Shown piece by piece: positions 1-8,628 of a DNA stretch of 49,641 nt. Source of the DNA: Prochlorococcus sp. AG-355-J23 (GTDB lineage: Bacteria > Cyanobacteriota > Cyanobacteriia > PCC-6307 > Cyanobiaceae). The notes beneath the pieces were generated by a model that did no database searches, was not told the origin of the DNA, and was given only the letters and a program-made list of their open reading frames with translations. The stretch lies in NCBI GenBank assembly GCA_003278705.1, contig QCDR01000012.1, positions 1 through 49,641 on the forward strand, in the 5' to 3' direction. A program made the translations under genes and the position numbers. Numbering within the stretch: the first letter of the stretch is position 1; each line of letters starts with the position of its first letter.

Positions 1-656
1 GTAACTCTTACTTGCCCATCGCAATAATTACCTGCACCGATACCTATTATGGGAATTGTTAAAGAATTTTGTAATTCTTTAGCAAGCAAATCAGGAATAT
101 GTTCAAGAACTATTGAAAAACATCCTAATTTTTCAAGAATCGAAGCCTCTTTCTTGATTTTTTCTTGGCTTGCTGAGCTTATTCCTTGTTTTTTAAATCC
201 AATATTTAGATAGCTTTGTGGTGTAAGACCTATATGACCCATAACAGGGATTCCCATTCTTATTAATCTAGAAATAACTTTTTGTATTTCTGGTTCAGCT
301 CCCTCTACTTTTACAGCTTTTGCATAAGTGCTCTGAATTATTTTTCCTGCATACTCAACAGCTTTATCCTCACCACACTGGTAAGTCAGAAAAGGCATAT
401 CTGCAACGACTAAAGGTTGTTCCTCAATTTTCTTCTTAAATCCTCTTGAAACAGCATTAGTATGATAAATTATGTTTTCTAAAGTTAATGGCAATGTCGA
501 TTTGTATCCTAGGCAGACCATTGCTAATGAATCTCCTACTAGTACGAGATCAACATTTGCTTGTTCTGCAATAGATCCTGATATGGAATCCCATGCAGTT
601 AGTGCAATGATTTTGCGAGATTTTTTTTTATAATAAACTAGGTCTGAAGGTAACAT
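1..656 (-). CDS. panB: 3-methyl-2-oxobutanoate hydroxymethyltransferase, 3' end missing
   Basis: The protein makes ketopantoate from alpha-ketoisovalerate and methylene-tetrahydrofolate, the first committed step of pantothenate (coenzyme A) synthesis, in the cytoplasm. I translated it by hand from the ATG at 656-654: it begins [16 protein letters not shown] and carries PanB hallmarks in order, [39 protein letters not shown] and [13 protein letters not shown]. About 218 codons are present, against roughly 260 or more for the family, so the C-terminus lies beyond the left edge. It is divergent from ffs, with only about 47 bases between them. Family identity is clear from the motifs; the start is the first ATG in frame and fits family length. 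Confidence 0.95.
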   Translation of the reverse strand, partial: MLPSDLVYYKKKSRKIIALTAWDSISGSIAEQANVDLVLVGDSLAMVCLGYKSTLPLTLENIIYHTNAVSRGFKKKIEEQPLVVADMPFLTYQCGEDKAVEYAGKIIQSTYAKAVKVEGAEPEIQKVISRLIRMGIPVMGHIGLTPQSYLNIGFKKQGISSASQEKIKKEASILEKLGCFSIVLEHIPDLLAKELQNSLTIPIIGIGAGNYCDGQVRV

Positions 657-694
657 AATGGATTTATGTATCTTTTTTAATCAAGAATTGCTAA

Positions 695-700
695 TATAAT
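695..700 (+). promoter_or_regulatory. -10 element of the SRP RNA promoter
   Basis: A perfect TATAAT lies 3 bases before the predicted 5' end of the SRP RNA stem at 704, so transcription would start at about 704-707. No good -35 hexamer is seen, which is common in marine picocyanobacteria. Inferred from sequence alone. Confidence 0.5.
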
Positions 701-703
701 TTT

Positions 704-797
704 GACTCGGCCTTTCGCGGTTTTAACGCCTAAACCTGGTCAGGACCGGAAGGTAGCAGCCACAAGGGATGCTTGAGGCAGGCGAGATAACCGAGTC
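704..797 (+). ncRNA. ffs: Signal recognition particle RNA (4.5S, small bacterial type)
   Basis: This is the RNA scaffold of the signal recognition particle, which pairs with Ffh (encoded here at 27380-28804) to target membrane proteins. The terminal stem GACTCGG (704-710) pairs with CCGAGTC (791-797). The centre, 738-760, holds the near-invariant domain IV signature GGTCAGGACCGGAAGGTAGC, which includes the GGAA tetraloop and the asymmetric loop bound by the Ffh M domain. Its size of about 94-97 nt is that of the short bacterial form without an Alu domain. It ends 16 bases before the 3' end of ftsZ, which runs towards it. The exact ends may differ by a few bases. Confidence 0.95.
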
Positions 798-812
798 ACT
801 CTATTTTACCTT

Positions 813-1928
813 TTAACTTATATCTTTTTTATTTTGCCTTAACCTCAAAAACTCAGGAATACTGGCTCCTGATTCTTTATTGTCGGAATAATTATATAAG
901 GGTTGATTAGATAATCTGTTTTTTATTCTTTGCTGGTTTAATGGTTGGGTTGTTTCAAATCCTGTAGCAATTACAGTGACTTGTATCTCCCCTTCCATTG
1001 CCTCATCTACCACTGCACCAACAATAATATTAGCTTCTTGATCAACAACATCATAAATAATTTCAGATGCAGAGGTCATGTCTTCTAAGGTCATGTCTTT
1101 GCCACCAGTAATATTTATAACGCAGCCTTTAGCCCCATCTATTCTAGCTGCTTCTAATAAAGGACTATTCATTGCTGCCTGTGCTGCCTCTATAGCTCTC
1201 GATCTTCCTGAACCTATACCTATTCCGAGAAGAGCAGTGCCAGCTTCTGTCATAACTGATCTTACGTCCGCAAAATCAACATTAACTAAACCCGGGCAAG
1301 TAATTATGTCACTAATACCTTTGACGCCCATCCTTAAAACATCATCAGCGTTCCTAAATGCTTCTTGAAGGGGGGCTCCTGCTATGACGTCTTTTAATCG
1401 GTCATTTGGAATAACTATGAGAGTATCAACGTTTTCAGCTAATCTTGCGATCCCCTCTTCTGCTTGACGCATTCTTCTTTTCCCTTCAAAAGAAAATGGT
1501 TTGGTTACTATACCTACTGTTAGAGCCCCACTTTGTTTGGCTACTTCTGCTACAACTGGTGCTGCTCCTGTACCAGTTCCTCCGCCCATTCCAGCGGCTA
1601 TAAAAACAAGATCAGATCCTTCCAAAGCTTGTTGAAGCTCTTCTTTGGATTCTTCGGCTGCTTTTTGCCCAATACTTGGATTCCCTCCTGCGCCTAAACC
1701 TCTAGTGAGGTTTTGTCCAAGTTGAACTCTACTCTCTGCAGAAGATTGTAATAGGGCTTGTGCATCGGTATTGAGGACTCTAAATGAAACACCTTCTAAA
1801 TCACTATTTATCATTCTGTTGACTGCATTACTGCCACCACCACCTACACCAATTACTTCTATTTTGGCGTTTTGGCTTGGAAGGATTTCTCTCGATTGAT
1901 CAAAGTTTGGATTGTTACCGAAGCTCAT
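813..1928 (-). CDS. ftsZ: Cell division GTPase FtsZ
   Basis: Tubulin-like GTPase that polymerises into the division ring at midcell. The N-terminal GTP-binding half contains [12 protein letters not shown] near residue 27 and the tubulin signature [13 protein letters not shown] near residues 114-126; the T7-loop type segment [11 protein letters not shown] follows near 217. The C-terminus ends in a conserved partner-binding peptide, [10 protein letters not shown], the docking site that in cyanobacteria is used by Ftn2/ZipN (encoded here at 25227-27332) and others. At 371 residues it is of normal length for picocyanobacteria. The ATG at 1928 has an AAGAG just upstream. It is the last gene of the minus-strand ddl-ftsQ-ftsZ cluster, separated from ftsQ by 178 bases that could hold its own promoter. 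Confidence 0.98.
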   Translation of the reverse strand: MSFGNNPNFDQSREILPSQNAKIEVIGVGGGGSNAVNRMINSDLEGVSFRVLNTDAQALLQSSAESRVQLGQNLTRGLGAGGNPSIGQKAAEESKEELQQALEGSDLVFIAAGMGGGTGTGAAPVVAEVAKQSGALTVGIVTKPFSFEGKRRMRQAEEGIARLAENVDTLIVIPNDRLKDVIAGAPLQEAFRNADDVLRMGVKGISDIITCPGLVNVDFADVRSVMTEAGTALLGIGIGSGRSRAIEAAQAAMNSPLLEAARIDGAKGCVINITGGKDMTLEDMTSASEIIYDVVDQEANIIVGAVVDEAMEGEIQVTVIATGFETTQPLNQQRIKNRLSNQPLYNYSDNKESGASIPEFLRLRQNKKDIS

Positions 1929-2106
1929 CTCTTAATAGGAATCTAAAACTAGTATTGGATGCATTATGAACTTACTGAGCTCATCTGTAGGAATTTGTTG
2001 AGGAAAATCCTAAAAATATTTATTTATTAAATATTTTGTTTGAATGCAAAACCCATATCAACACTACAATAATTAAAAAATATTACTTAGAATACTTTTT
2101 TAAATA

Positions 2107-2832
2107 TTAGGGTTTGAACACTTTTATTTTTGGTTTATCTGGATTAGTAAGATCAATATTATCTATATTTTTTGAAAATCTATTTTTATTAAATTCATTT
2201 TTAAAATTATTTATTATTTGTAATTGATAGTTGATTAAATTTGGATTAAATCCTAAGAATATCGTTTTTAAATCTTTCTCCTCAACAGTTAGAAACCCAT
2301 CTGTCGAAAAGGTTATTTTAACTATTTCTAATTCATAATTCTCTATTGCGATAAAAATTTCAGAAAGTATTTTTTTAAATTTTTCTTTCCATCCAAAAAC
2401 TTGTATGGTTAATTTATTTAAATTTTTTTCATTTACATTTTGTTTATTAATGAAAATTCCATCTTCATCAATGAAGCCTAATATTTTTTTGTCGTTTAAT
2501 ATTGTCTCACCGTAAGCTATTGGAATTCTTGAATTAATATGAACTTTCAAACCAAAAGGAAATAATTCTCTGTTTACCAAGACATTCTTGAGAGATAAAT
2601 TTTTTTTTAACTCTTTTTCTAGCAAATTAGTTTCAACAAAAATTAATCGAATCGGAAAATTTAAAGATGAATTTTTAATCACATCATTCTGCGAAAATAA
2701 TTCACTTCCAGAAATCCTAATGTCCTGAGTCTCAACTTTTTTGAATGTTTTTATGCTTAATAAGCTTGTTAAAAATAAAAATGTAATTAGAAAAAAAAAG
2801 CTTCTATTTTTGATTCCTTTTTTGTTTTTCAC
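2107..2832 (-). CDS. ftsQ: Cell division protein FtsQ/DivIB family
   Basis: Bitopic membrane protein that links the cytoplasmic divisome to septal wall synthesis. The 241 residues show a short basic N-terminus, one membrane segment (about residues 10-28, FFFLITFLFLTSLLSI) and then an extracytoplasmic region beginning with a POTRA-like part (VETQDIRISGSELFSQNDVI...). This is followed by the beta-domain with the RIPIAYGE-type strand. The sequence is Lys/Asn/Ile-rich and weakly conserved, as is usual for FtsQ, so the call also rests on position between ddl and ftsZ. Its ATG overlaps the stop of the upstream gene by 4 bases (ATGA), which suggests translational coupling. Confidence 0.85.
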   Translation of the reverse strand: MKNKKGIKNRSFFFLITFLFLTSLLSIKTFKKVETQDIRISGSELFSQNDVIKNSSLNFPIRLIFVETNLLEKELKKNLSLKNVLVNRELFPFGLKVHINSRIPIAYGETILNDKKILGFIDEDGIFINKQNVNEKNLNKLTIQVFGWKEKFKKILSEIFIAIENYELEIVKITFSTDGFLTVEEKDLKTIFLGFNPNLINYQLQIINNFKNEFNKNRFSKNIDNIDLTNPDKPKIKVFKP

Positions 2833-3239
2833 AAATCACATCGAGCTTTTTCCATCAGTTGGTCCATCCATTTTCTTGCTTGCTCTGCATCTGAAAATGG
2901 TACATCCATCTCTTTTCCATCCCCTACTAATCTCAACCTGCACTTACCTTGAGATTCACTTGTTAGAGGAGCTTCACCTGAAGTTAGTGCCATTAATTCA
3001 ACTAATTCCAGTTTCTTGATCGTAAAACAATCTTTTTCTTCAAATTTACCGGCTTCAAATGCGCTCCACTTTAACTCCCCATTTTTTAAAGACGCTGCAC
3101 ATGAACTATCTAACTTGCACAGTTCTGAATCACTAGCCCAACTTCTAAAAAGATTTTGCCTTCTTCTTTCTAACCATCCAAGTGCAGTTAATAAAATGAA
3201 GATTAAAAGTAATGGTAACCAAAGTAGTCCATGCAACAT
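2829..3239 (-). CDS. Small membrane-anchored protein of unknown function in the ddl-ftsQ cluster
   Basis: I do not recognise a named family. The 136 residues start with a hydrophobic segment (about 3-20, HGLLWLPLLLIFILLTAL), then a basic stretch (ERRRQNLFR), which predicts an anchored protein with its body in the cytoplasm. The soluble part has three cysteines early on (around residues 41, 48 and 71) and ends with an amphipathic helix (DAEQARKWMDQLMEKARCDL). It lies between ddl (10-base gap) and ftsQ (4-base overlap), so it is probably co-transcribed and may have an envelope or division role; that is inference from context only. Confidence 0.75.
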   Translation of the reverse strand: MLHGLLWLPLLLIFILLTALGWLERRRQNLFRSWASDSELCKLDSSCAASLKNGELKWSAFEAGKFEEKDCFTIKKLELVELMALTSGEAPLTSESQGKCRLRLVGDGKEMDVPFSDAEQARKWMDQLMEKARCDL

Positions 3240-3249
3240 TTGATTTAAA

Positions 3250-4317
3250 TTACAAATCTAAAGATATATCTACCAGTTTAGCCACAAGTTGTTCAATTTT
3301 TAAACCTGAAGCTTCCCAAAGCATTGGAAACATACTGTTTTTTGTAAAACCAGGAATTGTATTTATTTCATTTAGTAAAATTTTATTTGAAGATTTTTCT
3401 AAAAAGAAATCTACTCTTGCAAAACCGAAAATATTTAGTGCTCTACAACTTTTAATAGCAATTTCTTTAATTTCTTTTGTGATTTTAGAATCTATTTCGG
3501 CTGGGATAATTATTTTATTATTTGAGTGATATTTTGAATCGTAATCATACCAATCACTTTCGTAATTTACCTCGCCTATTTCAGAGGTTAAGAGTTTTGA
3601 ATTTCCAATTATTCCACATTCTATCTCCCTTACCTCTAAACCTTCCTCTATTAAGATTCTTGGATCTATTTCCCGAGCCTTTTTTAAAGCTAGTAATATT
3701 TCCGATTCATTTATGACTTTGGAGATGCCAAGAGATGATCCGGAGTTCGATGGTTTAACAAAAACAGGAAATTTTAATTTTTTTAAAATTTCATTAATTA
3801 TTCTATTTTTTACTTGCTTATCGTTAAGATCTTCATTTTGAAAAACTAGATAATTAACTTGTGGAAGTTTAAGATTTGAGAAAATTGTTTTCATCAATAT
3901 TTTATCCATTCCAAGTGCAGAGCCAATAATTCCGCACCCGACTAAAGGTTTCTTTGTAAATCTAATTAAGCCATGAATGGATCCGTCTTCACCATTAAAT
4001 CCATGTAAAAGAGGAAACCAAACATCAATATTTTGAAATTCAATTCCGTCAAGGAAGTTAATTTTTTCTTGATTTAAAATTCCTTGTATTTTTGTTTTAT
4101 TGTTTTCAATTTCACCAATTAGGATTTTTTCTGAAATATCACTATCAAGCCAATCTCCATATTTGTTTATGTAAAAGGCTTTAACTGTAAAGCGTTCTTT
4201 ATTTATTTGTGCATTAAATGCTTGAAAAACTGTTTTTGCAGAGGATATCGATACTTCATGTTCATTAGAATACCCGCCAAATATTAACCCAATACATTTT
4301 TTCTTTCCCCCGATCAT
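3250..4317 (-). CDS. ddl: D-alanine--D-alanine ligase
   Basis: ATP-grasp enzyme joining two D-alanines for the peptidoglycan stem peptide, in the cytoplasm. The N-terminal Rossmann-like part shows GLIFGGYSNEHEVSISSA (about 9-27), typical of Ddl. The ATP-grasp core includes LKFPVFVKPSNSGSSLGISK (about 180-200) and the C-terminal metal-binding motif LLNEINTIPGFTKNSMFP (about 313-330). At 355 residues it has the usual length. It is followed 10 bases later by the small membrane protein and then ftsQ and ftsZ, a wall and division grouping, and is preceded by miaB with a 10-base gap. Confidence 0.97.
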   Translation of the reverse strand: MIGGKKKCIGLIFGGYSNEHEVSISSAKTVFQAFNAQINKERFTVKAFYINKYGDWLDSDISEKILIGEIENNKTKIQGILNQEKINFLDGIEFQNIDVWFPLLHGFNGEDGSIHGLIRFTKKPLVGCGIIGSALGMDKILMKTIFSNLKLPQVNYLVFQNEDLNDKQVKNRIINEILKKLKFPVFVKPSNSGSSLGISKVINESEILLALKKAREIDPRILIEEGLEVREIECGIIGNSKLLTSEIGEVNYESDWYDYDSKYHSNNKIIIPAEIDSKITKEIKEIAIKSCRALNIFGFARVDFFLEKSSNKILLNEINTIPGFTKNSMFPMLWEASGLKIEQLVAKLVDISLDL

Positions 4318-4327
4318 TTAAAAAAAT

Positions 4328-5722
4328 TTATAAAGAAAGTTCTCCTGTTAAAGAAAAAGGTCTTGCTTCATTTATTCTGACATTTATCTCATCTCCCATC
4401 GAAAAATTAAAGTTAATGTTTTTGGGAATCTGTACGAAAGTTAATCTATTTGTTCTAGTTCTACCCATAATTTGAGAGGAATTTTTTGGATTTAAACCCT
4501 CAATTAAAACGCTTTCTATATTATTAATATATCTTTGATTTCTACTCCTAGCAGTTTTCTCGACCAAATCATTAATTTCCTGTAATCTAGCTTTTTTTAC
4601 CTCTTCCGAAAGTTGATTCGTCCAAACCGCTGCGGGCGTATTTGGTCTTGGAGAGTATGCTGCTGTATTCACCTGATCAAAGCCAATTTCTGATATTAGC
4701 TTTAATGTATCTTGATATTGTTGTTCGGTTTCTCCTGGGAAAGCAACTATCGCGTCCGCTGTGATTGATGCATCTGGCATTAATGATCTTATGTTCTCGA
4801 TAATATTTTTATACTTTTTAATAGTATATCCTCTGGACATTTGCTTTAAAATTTCATCATTTCCACTTTGGAAGGGGATATGGAAATGTTCACATACTTT
4901 ATTAAGTTCATAACAAGCTTGAATCAACCTTTTTGAAAAATATCTTGGATGACTAGTAGCAAATCTTATTCTGCGGATTCCCTTAACATCATGAATATAA
5001 TACAAAAGATCAGTTAGTGTATTCTCTTTTCTCCCCTCTTTTGTAGTTCCTGGAAGGTCTCTACCATAAGCATCAATGTTCTGACCCAAAAGAGTAATTT
5101 CTTTAAAATTATCATCAGCTAATTTTTGGATCTCACTTTTTATCGCATTTGGATATCTTGATTGCTCTTTTCCTCTGACAGAGGGGACTACACAATATGA
5201 ACATCTTTCATTACATCCATAGATGATATTAACCCAGCCACAAATAGAGCTTTCTCTTCTGGCACTTGTTATATCCTCAGAAATGAAGGTTTCTTCTGTA
5301 GCAGCAACTTGATTTCCTAAATCAACTTTCCCCAGAAGATTCTCAAGATTATTTACGTGTTGAGGCCCCATAACCAGATCAAGTTCTGGGACTCTTCTTA
5401 GTAAGGATTCTCCCTCTTGCTGAGCAAGACAACCTGCAACAATAAGTTTTAAGCTAGGTGCTTTGTGCTTTCTTTTTGCTTGTCTTCCTAGAAAGCTATA
5501 AACTTTTTGCTCTGCATTATCCCTAATAGTGCATGTATTGTACAAGACCAAATCAGCACTTAATTCATTATCTGCTCTTGTGTATCCCATTTTCTCTAAT
5601 GTCCCAGCCATTCTCTCAGAATCAGCCTTGTTCATTTGGCATCCAAATGTGGTTATCCAATAACTGCCAGTAGTTGAATTCTTTTGAGATTTTTTTTCGT
5701 CTGATTTTGTTTTTGTTAGCAC
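4328..5722 (-). CDS. miaB: tRNA-2-methylthio-N6-dimethylallyladenosine synthase (radical SAM)
   Basis: Adds a methylthio group to i6A37 of tRNAs reading UNN codons. From the chosen start the protein is 464 residues. The N-terminal UPF0004 domain holds the auxiliary-cluster cysteines near 28 ([11 protein letters not shown]), 64 ([10 protein letters not shown]) and 98 (AGCLAQ). The radical SAM motif [12 protein letters not shown] gives C170, C174 and C177, and a TRAM domain closes the protein. A longer in-frame ATG at 5854 lies inside the tRNA-His gene and translates tRNA sequence, so I reject it. The first plausible start after the tRNA is the GTG at 5722-5720 (then [10 protein letters not shown]). 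The mRNA probably follows tRNA-His in one transcript. Confidence 0.95.
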   Translation of the reverse strand: MLTKTKSDEKKSQKNSTTGSYWITTFGCQMNKADSERMAGTLEKMGYTRADNELSADLVLYNTCTIRDNAEQKVYSFLGRQAKRKHKAPSLKLIVAGCLAQQEGESLLRRVPELDLVMGPQHVNNLENLLGKVDLGNQVAATEETFISEDITSARRESSICGWVNIIYGCNERCSYCVVPSVRGKEQSRYPNAIKSEIQKLADDNFKEITLLGQNIDAYGRDLPGTTKEGRKENTLTDLLYYIHDVKGIRRIRFATSHPRYFSKRLIQACYELNKVCEHFHIPFQSGNDEILKQMSRGYTIKKYKNIIENIRSLMPDASITADAIVAFPGETEQQYQDTLKLISEIGFDQVNTAAYSPRPNTPAAVWTNQLSEEVKKARLQEINDLVEKTARSRNQRYINNIESVLIEGLNPKNSSQIMGRTRTNRLTFVQIPKNINFNFSMGDEINVRINEARPFSLTGELSL

Positions 5723-5795
5723 TTTGCTAGAAATTTTTTTATGATTCTTTAATTCAAAATTACAAGTTAAATAATTTTGCTGCAATATTTTTGAG

Positions 5796-5869
5796 GGCGA
5801 GCGAGGGGATTCGAACCCCCGAATAGCGGCGCCACAAGCCGCTGCCTTAACCACTTGGCGACGCCCGCC
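5796..5869 (-). tRNA. trnH: tRNA-His (GUG)
   Basis: Read on the minus strand, the acceptor stem GCGGGCG pairs with CGCTCGC. An extra 5' G (complement of 5869) faces discriminator C73 (5796), the G-1:C73 pair that marks tRNA-His. The anticodon loop is TTGTGGC, anticodon GTG. The T-arm has GGTTCGAATCC. The 3' CCA is not encoded. A TATAAA at 5875-5880 (minus strand) sits at -10 distance from the 5' end, so the primary transcript may start almost at the mature end. miaB follows downstream. Confidence 0.97.
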
Positions 5870-5966
5870 TCACATTTATAAATTTAACAACTCAAGGGGA
5901 ATTTTTCATAGTTATTTTTATCTTTTAGCGAAATTTGAATTATTTTCTAATTCATTAAAGTTTTCT

Positions 5967-5972
5967 TATGAT
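5967..5972 (+). promoter_or_regulatory. Possible -10 element for the codA-like operon
   Basis: TATGAT lies 27 bases before the TTG start at 5999, in the divergent gap with tRNA-His. A start of transcription at about 5979 would leave a 20-base leader with an AAGAAAA stretch before the start codon. One match in AT-rich DNA is weak evidence. Confidence 0.3.
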
Positions 5973-5998
5973 TTAAAATAAAAGAAAAATTTAAAAAT

Positions 5999-7234
5999 TT
6001 GAGTAATTCCGGCACAGCTGAGGTTCTTATTCCCAGAAGCCTTTGTTTAATAGAAGATATAGATAACCTCATTGTCGATATAGAGGATTTATGTTCAGTT
6101 TCCATTAGTTGGGAGGATGGATTTGTTTCTGAGTTAAAGCCTTTAAAAAATAAAGTTACAAAACCAAAAAATATTTTATTCCCAAGATTTGTTGAAACGC
6201 ATTCGCATTTTGATAAATCTTTTACATGGGCAGACTTTCCTAATCTGGAATCAAACTATGGAGGAGCATTATCAGTAAATCTTGAAGAACATAAAACTAG
6301 AACTACAGATAAGGTTCTTGAAAGAGTTGAGAAATCATTAAAACTTGCTATAAAAAATGGATACCGAGCTATTAGAAGTCATATTGATACTTACAAAAGT
6401 CAATCTATTGAAATTTGGATTGAACTTTTTAAATTACAAAAAAAATTTTCATCTGAGTTGACTTTACAATTCGTTGCTCTAGCTCCATTGGAATTCTGGG
6501 ATACAACTAATGGAGAAGATTTGGCAAAAATATTTTCCTCTAATGGAGGTATTTTAGGAGGTGTAATTGTTCCTCCTTTTAATAAAAAAGTTACAAGCAA
6601 ATTTCTCGCAAAGATGCTTCTTCTAGCCAGCAAATATAAATTAGAAATTGATTTGCATATAGATGAATCGATCATTGAGCCTGGAGCGGGAATAAAAGTT
6701 TTGTTGGAGACAATCGAAAATTTAAAAATTAATAGTATTCCAATTACTTGTAGTCATTTGAGTAGTCTTATTTCTTTAAGTCATAGAGAGATTTTAAATT
6801 TAGGAGAAAAAATGGCTGAGAAAAATATTAAAGTTATTGCTTTACCTCTAACAAATTTTTGGCTGCTTAATCGAAGTAATAAAACTACCTCATTAAAAAG
6901 ACCAGTTGCTCCAATAAAGCAATTACAAACATCACACGTGGATGTATCTCTAGGTAGTGATAACGTTCAAGATCCCTGGTACCCATTTGGTAATTTTGAT
7001 CCTTTTTATATGTTGTCTTGCTCGATACCGATGCTTCAACTAAATCCATGGGAGAGAATGACTCTTTCTTCTATTTTTTTAGCTCCAAGCAGATTATTAA
7101 ACTTAAAGTGGGATGGTTTAATTAAAAAGGGTTGCCCTGCTGATTTTGTGATTTTAGATGCACAAAGATGGGCAGATGTTTTTTCAGGTTCCTTAAAAAG
7201 AAAAGTGTTTATAAAAGGCGATTTATATTGCTAA
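5999..7234 (+). CDS. Cytosine deaminase-like amidohydrolase (CodA family)
   Basis: Predicted cytoplasmic metal-dependent amidohydrolase, most like bacterial CodA, which deaminates cytosine to uracil. The 411 residues carry the full metal set expected of CodA: HSH at 68-70 (ETHSHFDKSF), H220 and E223 (DLHIDES), H253 (TCSHLSS) and D321 in GSDNVQDPWYPFG, closely matching the DDVFDPWYPLG stretch of E. coli CodA. The substrate could instead be another cyclic amidine or isocytosine-like base. The start is TTG at 5999; no in-frame ATG lies near the N-terminus. It is followed after 38 bases by an FAD-linked oxidase, so the pair probably forms one unit. Confidence 0.85.
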   Translation: MSNSGTAEVLIPRSLCLIEDIDNLIVDIEDLCSVSISWEDGFVSELKPLKNKVTKPKNILFPRFVETHSHFDKSFTWADFPNLESNYGGALSVNLEEHKTRTTDKVLERVEKSLKLAIKNGYRAIRSHIDTYKSQSIEIWIELFKLQKKFSSELTLQFVALAPLEFWDTTNGEDLAKIFSSNGGILGGVIVPPFNKKVTSKFLAKMLLLASKYKLEIDLHIDESIIEPGAGIKVLLETIENLKINSIPITCSHLSSLISLSHREILNLGEKMAEKNIKVIALPLTNFWLLNRSNKTTSLKRPVAPIKQLQTSHVDVSLGSDNVQDPWYPFGNFDPFYMLSCSIPMLQLNPWERMTLSSIFLAPSRLLNLKWDGLIKKGCPADFVILDAQRWADVFSGSLKRKVFIKGDLYC

Positions 7235-7272
7235 TCGGCTAATTTATATACAAAACAATAAAAATTTAATAA

Positions 7273-8628
7273 ATGACATCAAATACTCTTAAATTTATAG
7301 ACAAATTTAGGGAAGTTAAAAACTTAGAGATTATTGAAAGCCAATCTGACATAAAAAGACTTTCAAAAGATTTTTATAACTACTCTCCAATCCTTACTGA
7401 AAAATTAGACGAATGTATTGCTGATTTGGTGGTTAGACCTAGTGATCACAAAGCAGTAAAGGAAGTAGCAGAAATTTGTTGGGAATTTTCTATCCCACTT
7501 ACTTTAAGGGGTTCAGGTACAGGTAATTATGGACAAGCTGTCCCATTATTTAAAGGAGTTGTAATGCAGATGAGTCACTTTAATAAGTTAGAAGAATTTG
7601 ATCCAGATACGGGTTTTGTAAAAGTACAGTCTGGCTGTGTTATGGGAGATTTAAATAAACAATTAGAGAAATATGGAAGGGAATTGAGGTTGCTTCCAAG
7701 TACTTGGAAAACTGCAACAATTGGAGGTTTTATTGCGGGTGGATCAGGAGGTATTGGTTCAATTAGGTGGGGATTTTTAAGAGATCCAGGAAATCTTATT
7801 GGTTTAGAGGCAATAACGATGAATGAAAAACCTGAATTATTAAAATTTGATGCTGAAGAATCCGAACCTCTGAATCATGCTTATGGGACTAATGGAATAA
7901 TTACTTCTTTACTACTTGCGACTGATATCAAACGCAAGTGGTATTCAATAATTATCGACTGTATTGAATTTGAAAAAACAATAGAAATATTAAAAACTCT
8001 CACTAGCGCAGCAATTGATCTGAAACTAGGAGCAATTCTTGAAGAAGAAATTGTAAATCAAATGCCAAAATGGTTTAAAACTAATTCTAGAAGTCACAAG
8101 ATAGTAATTCAATCTACTCTTGGAGGAATAAAAACCATCGAGCTAATTTGTAAAAAATTCAAAGTTGAATCTACCCTCCTTGGGGAAGAAGAAAAACTCG
8201 TCAATGGAATTTCTGAAGTCGTATGGAATCATACAACTCTTCATATGAGATCTAAGGATAAAAATTGGACGTATTTACAGATGCTTTTGCCACTTAATGA
8301 TGAACTAGAATTGATTAATTTTTTGAAAAAAAAATGGGGTAGAAAAGTTCTTTGGCATTTAGAGGCAGTTTCTCAACAAGGAGCACCACGATTAGCGGCT
8401 TTGCCTGTATTAAGGTGGAATGGGATAGATGAATTGAATGAAATAATGGAAGATTGCAAGAAACTTGGTGCGTTTATTTTTAATCCCCATGTTTTAACTG
8501 TAGAAGGCGGAGGCCTAGGAGTGGTTGACGCAGATCAAGTAAAAGCGAAATTGAAATTTGATCCTAAAGGGCTTTTAAATCCAGGAAAATTAGAAGGTTG
8601 GGAAGTAAAGGAAAAATTTCATATTTAA
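7273..8628 (+). CDS. FAD-linked oxidase / FAD-FMN dehydrogenase (GlcD/VAO type)
   Basis: A flavin-dependent oxidoreductase of the VAO/PCMH fold. The N-terminal FAD-binding domain begins near residue 45 with VVRPSDHKAVKEVAEIC. It has the diphosphate-binding turn LRGSGTGNYGQAVPL (about 76-90) and a second nucleotide contact, TATIGGFIAGGSGGIGS (about 150-166). The C-terminus ends in FDPKGLLNPGKL, the usual close of GlcD-type dehydrogenases. The substrate is not visible from sequence: D-lactate, glycolate or another hydroxy acid are family options. It follows the CodA-like gene, and its last 4 bases overlap the convergent folC stop region. 451 residues is normal. Confidence 0.85.
   Translation: MTSNTLKFIDKFREVKNLEIIESQSDIKRLSKDFYNYSPILTEKLDECIADLVVRPSDHKAVKEVAEICWEFSIPLTLRGSGTGNYGQAVPLFKGVVMQMSHFNKLEEFDPDTGFVKVQSGCVMGDLNKQLEKYGRELRLLPSTWKTATIGGFIAGGSGGIGSIRWGFLRDPGNLIGLEAITMNEKPELLKFDAEESEPLNHAYGTNGIITSLLLATDIKRKWYSIIIDCIEFEKTIEILKTLTSAAIDLKLGAILEEEIVNQMPKWFKTNSRSHKIVIQSTLGGIKTIELICKKFKVESTLLGEEEKLVNGISEVVWNHTTLHMRSKDKNWTYLQMLLPLNDELELINFLKKKWGRKVLWHLEAVSQQGAPRLAALPVLRWNGIDELNEIMEDCKKLGAFIFNPHVLTVEGGGLGVVDADQVKAKLKFDPKGLLNPGKLEGWEVKEKFHI

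Noticed and set aside
1078..1368. 96-residue plus-strand ORF inside ftsZ
   Set aside because: Antisense shadow of the well-conserved ftsZ coding sequence.
5723..5854. N-terminal extension of miaB to an ATG at 5854
   Set aside because: It lies largely inside the tRNA-His gene and encodes residues that are translated tRNA arms, such as ESPRSPSK; homologues start near the GTG at 5722.
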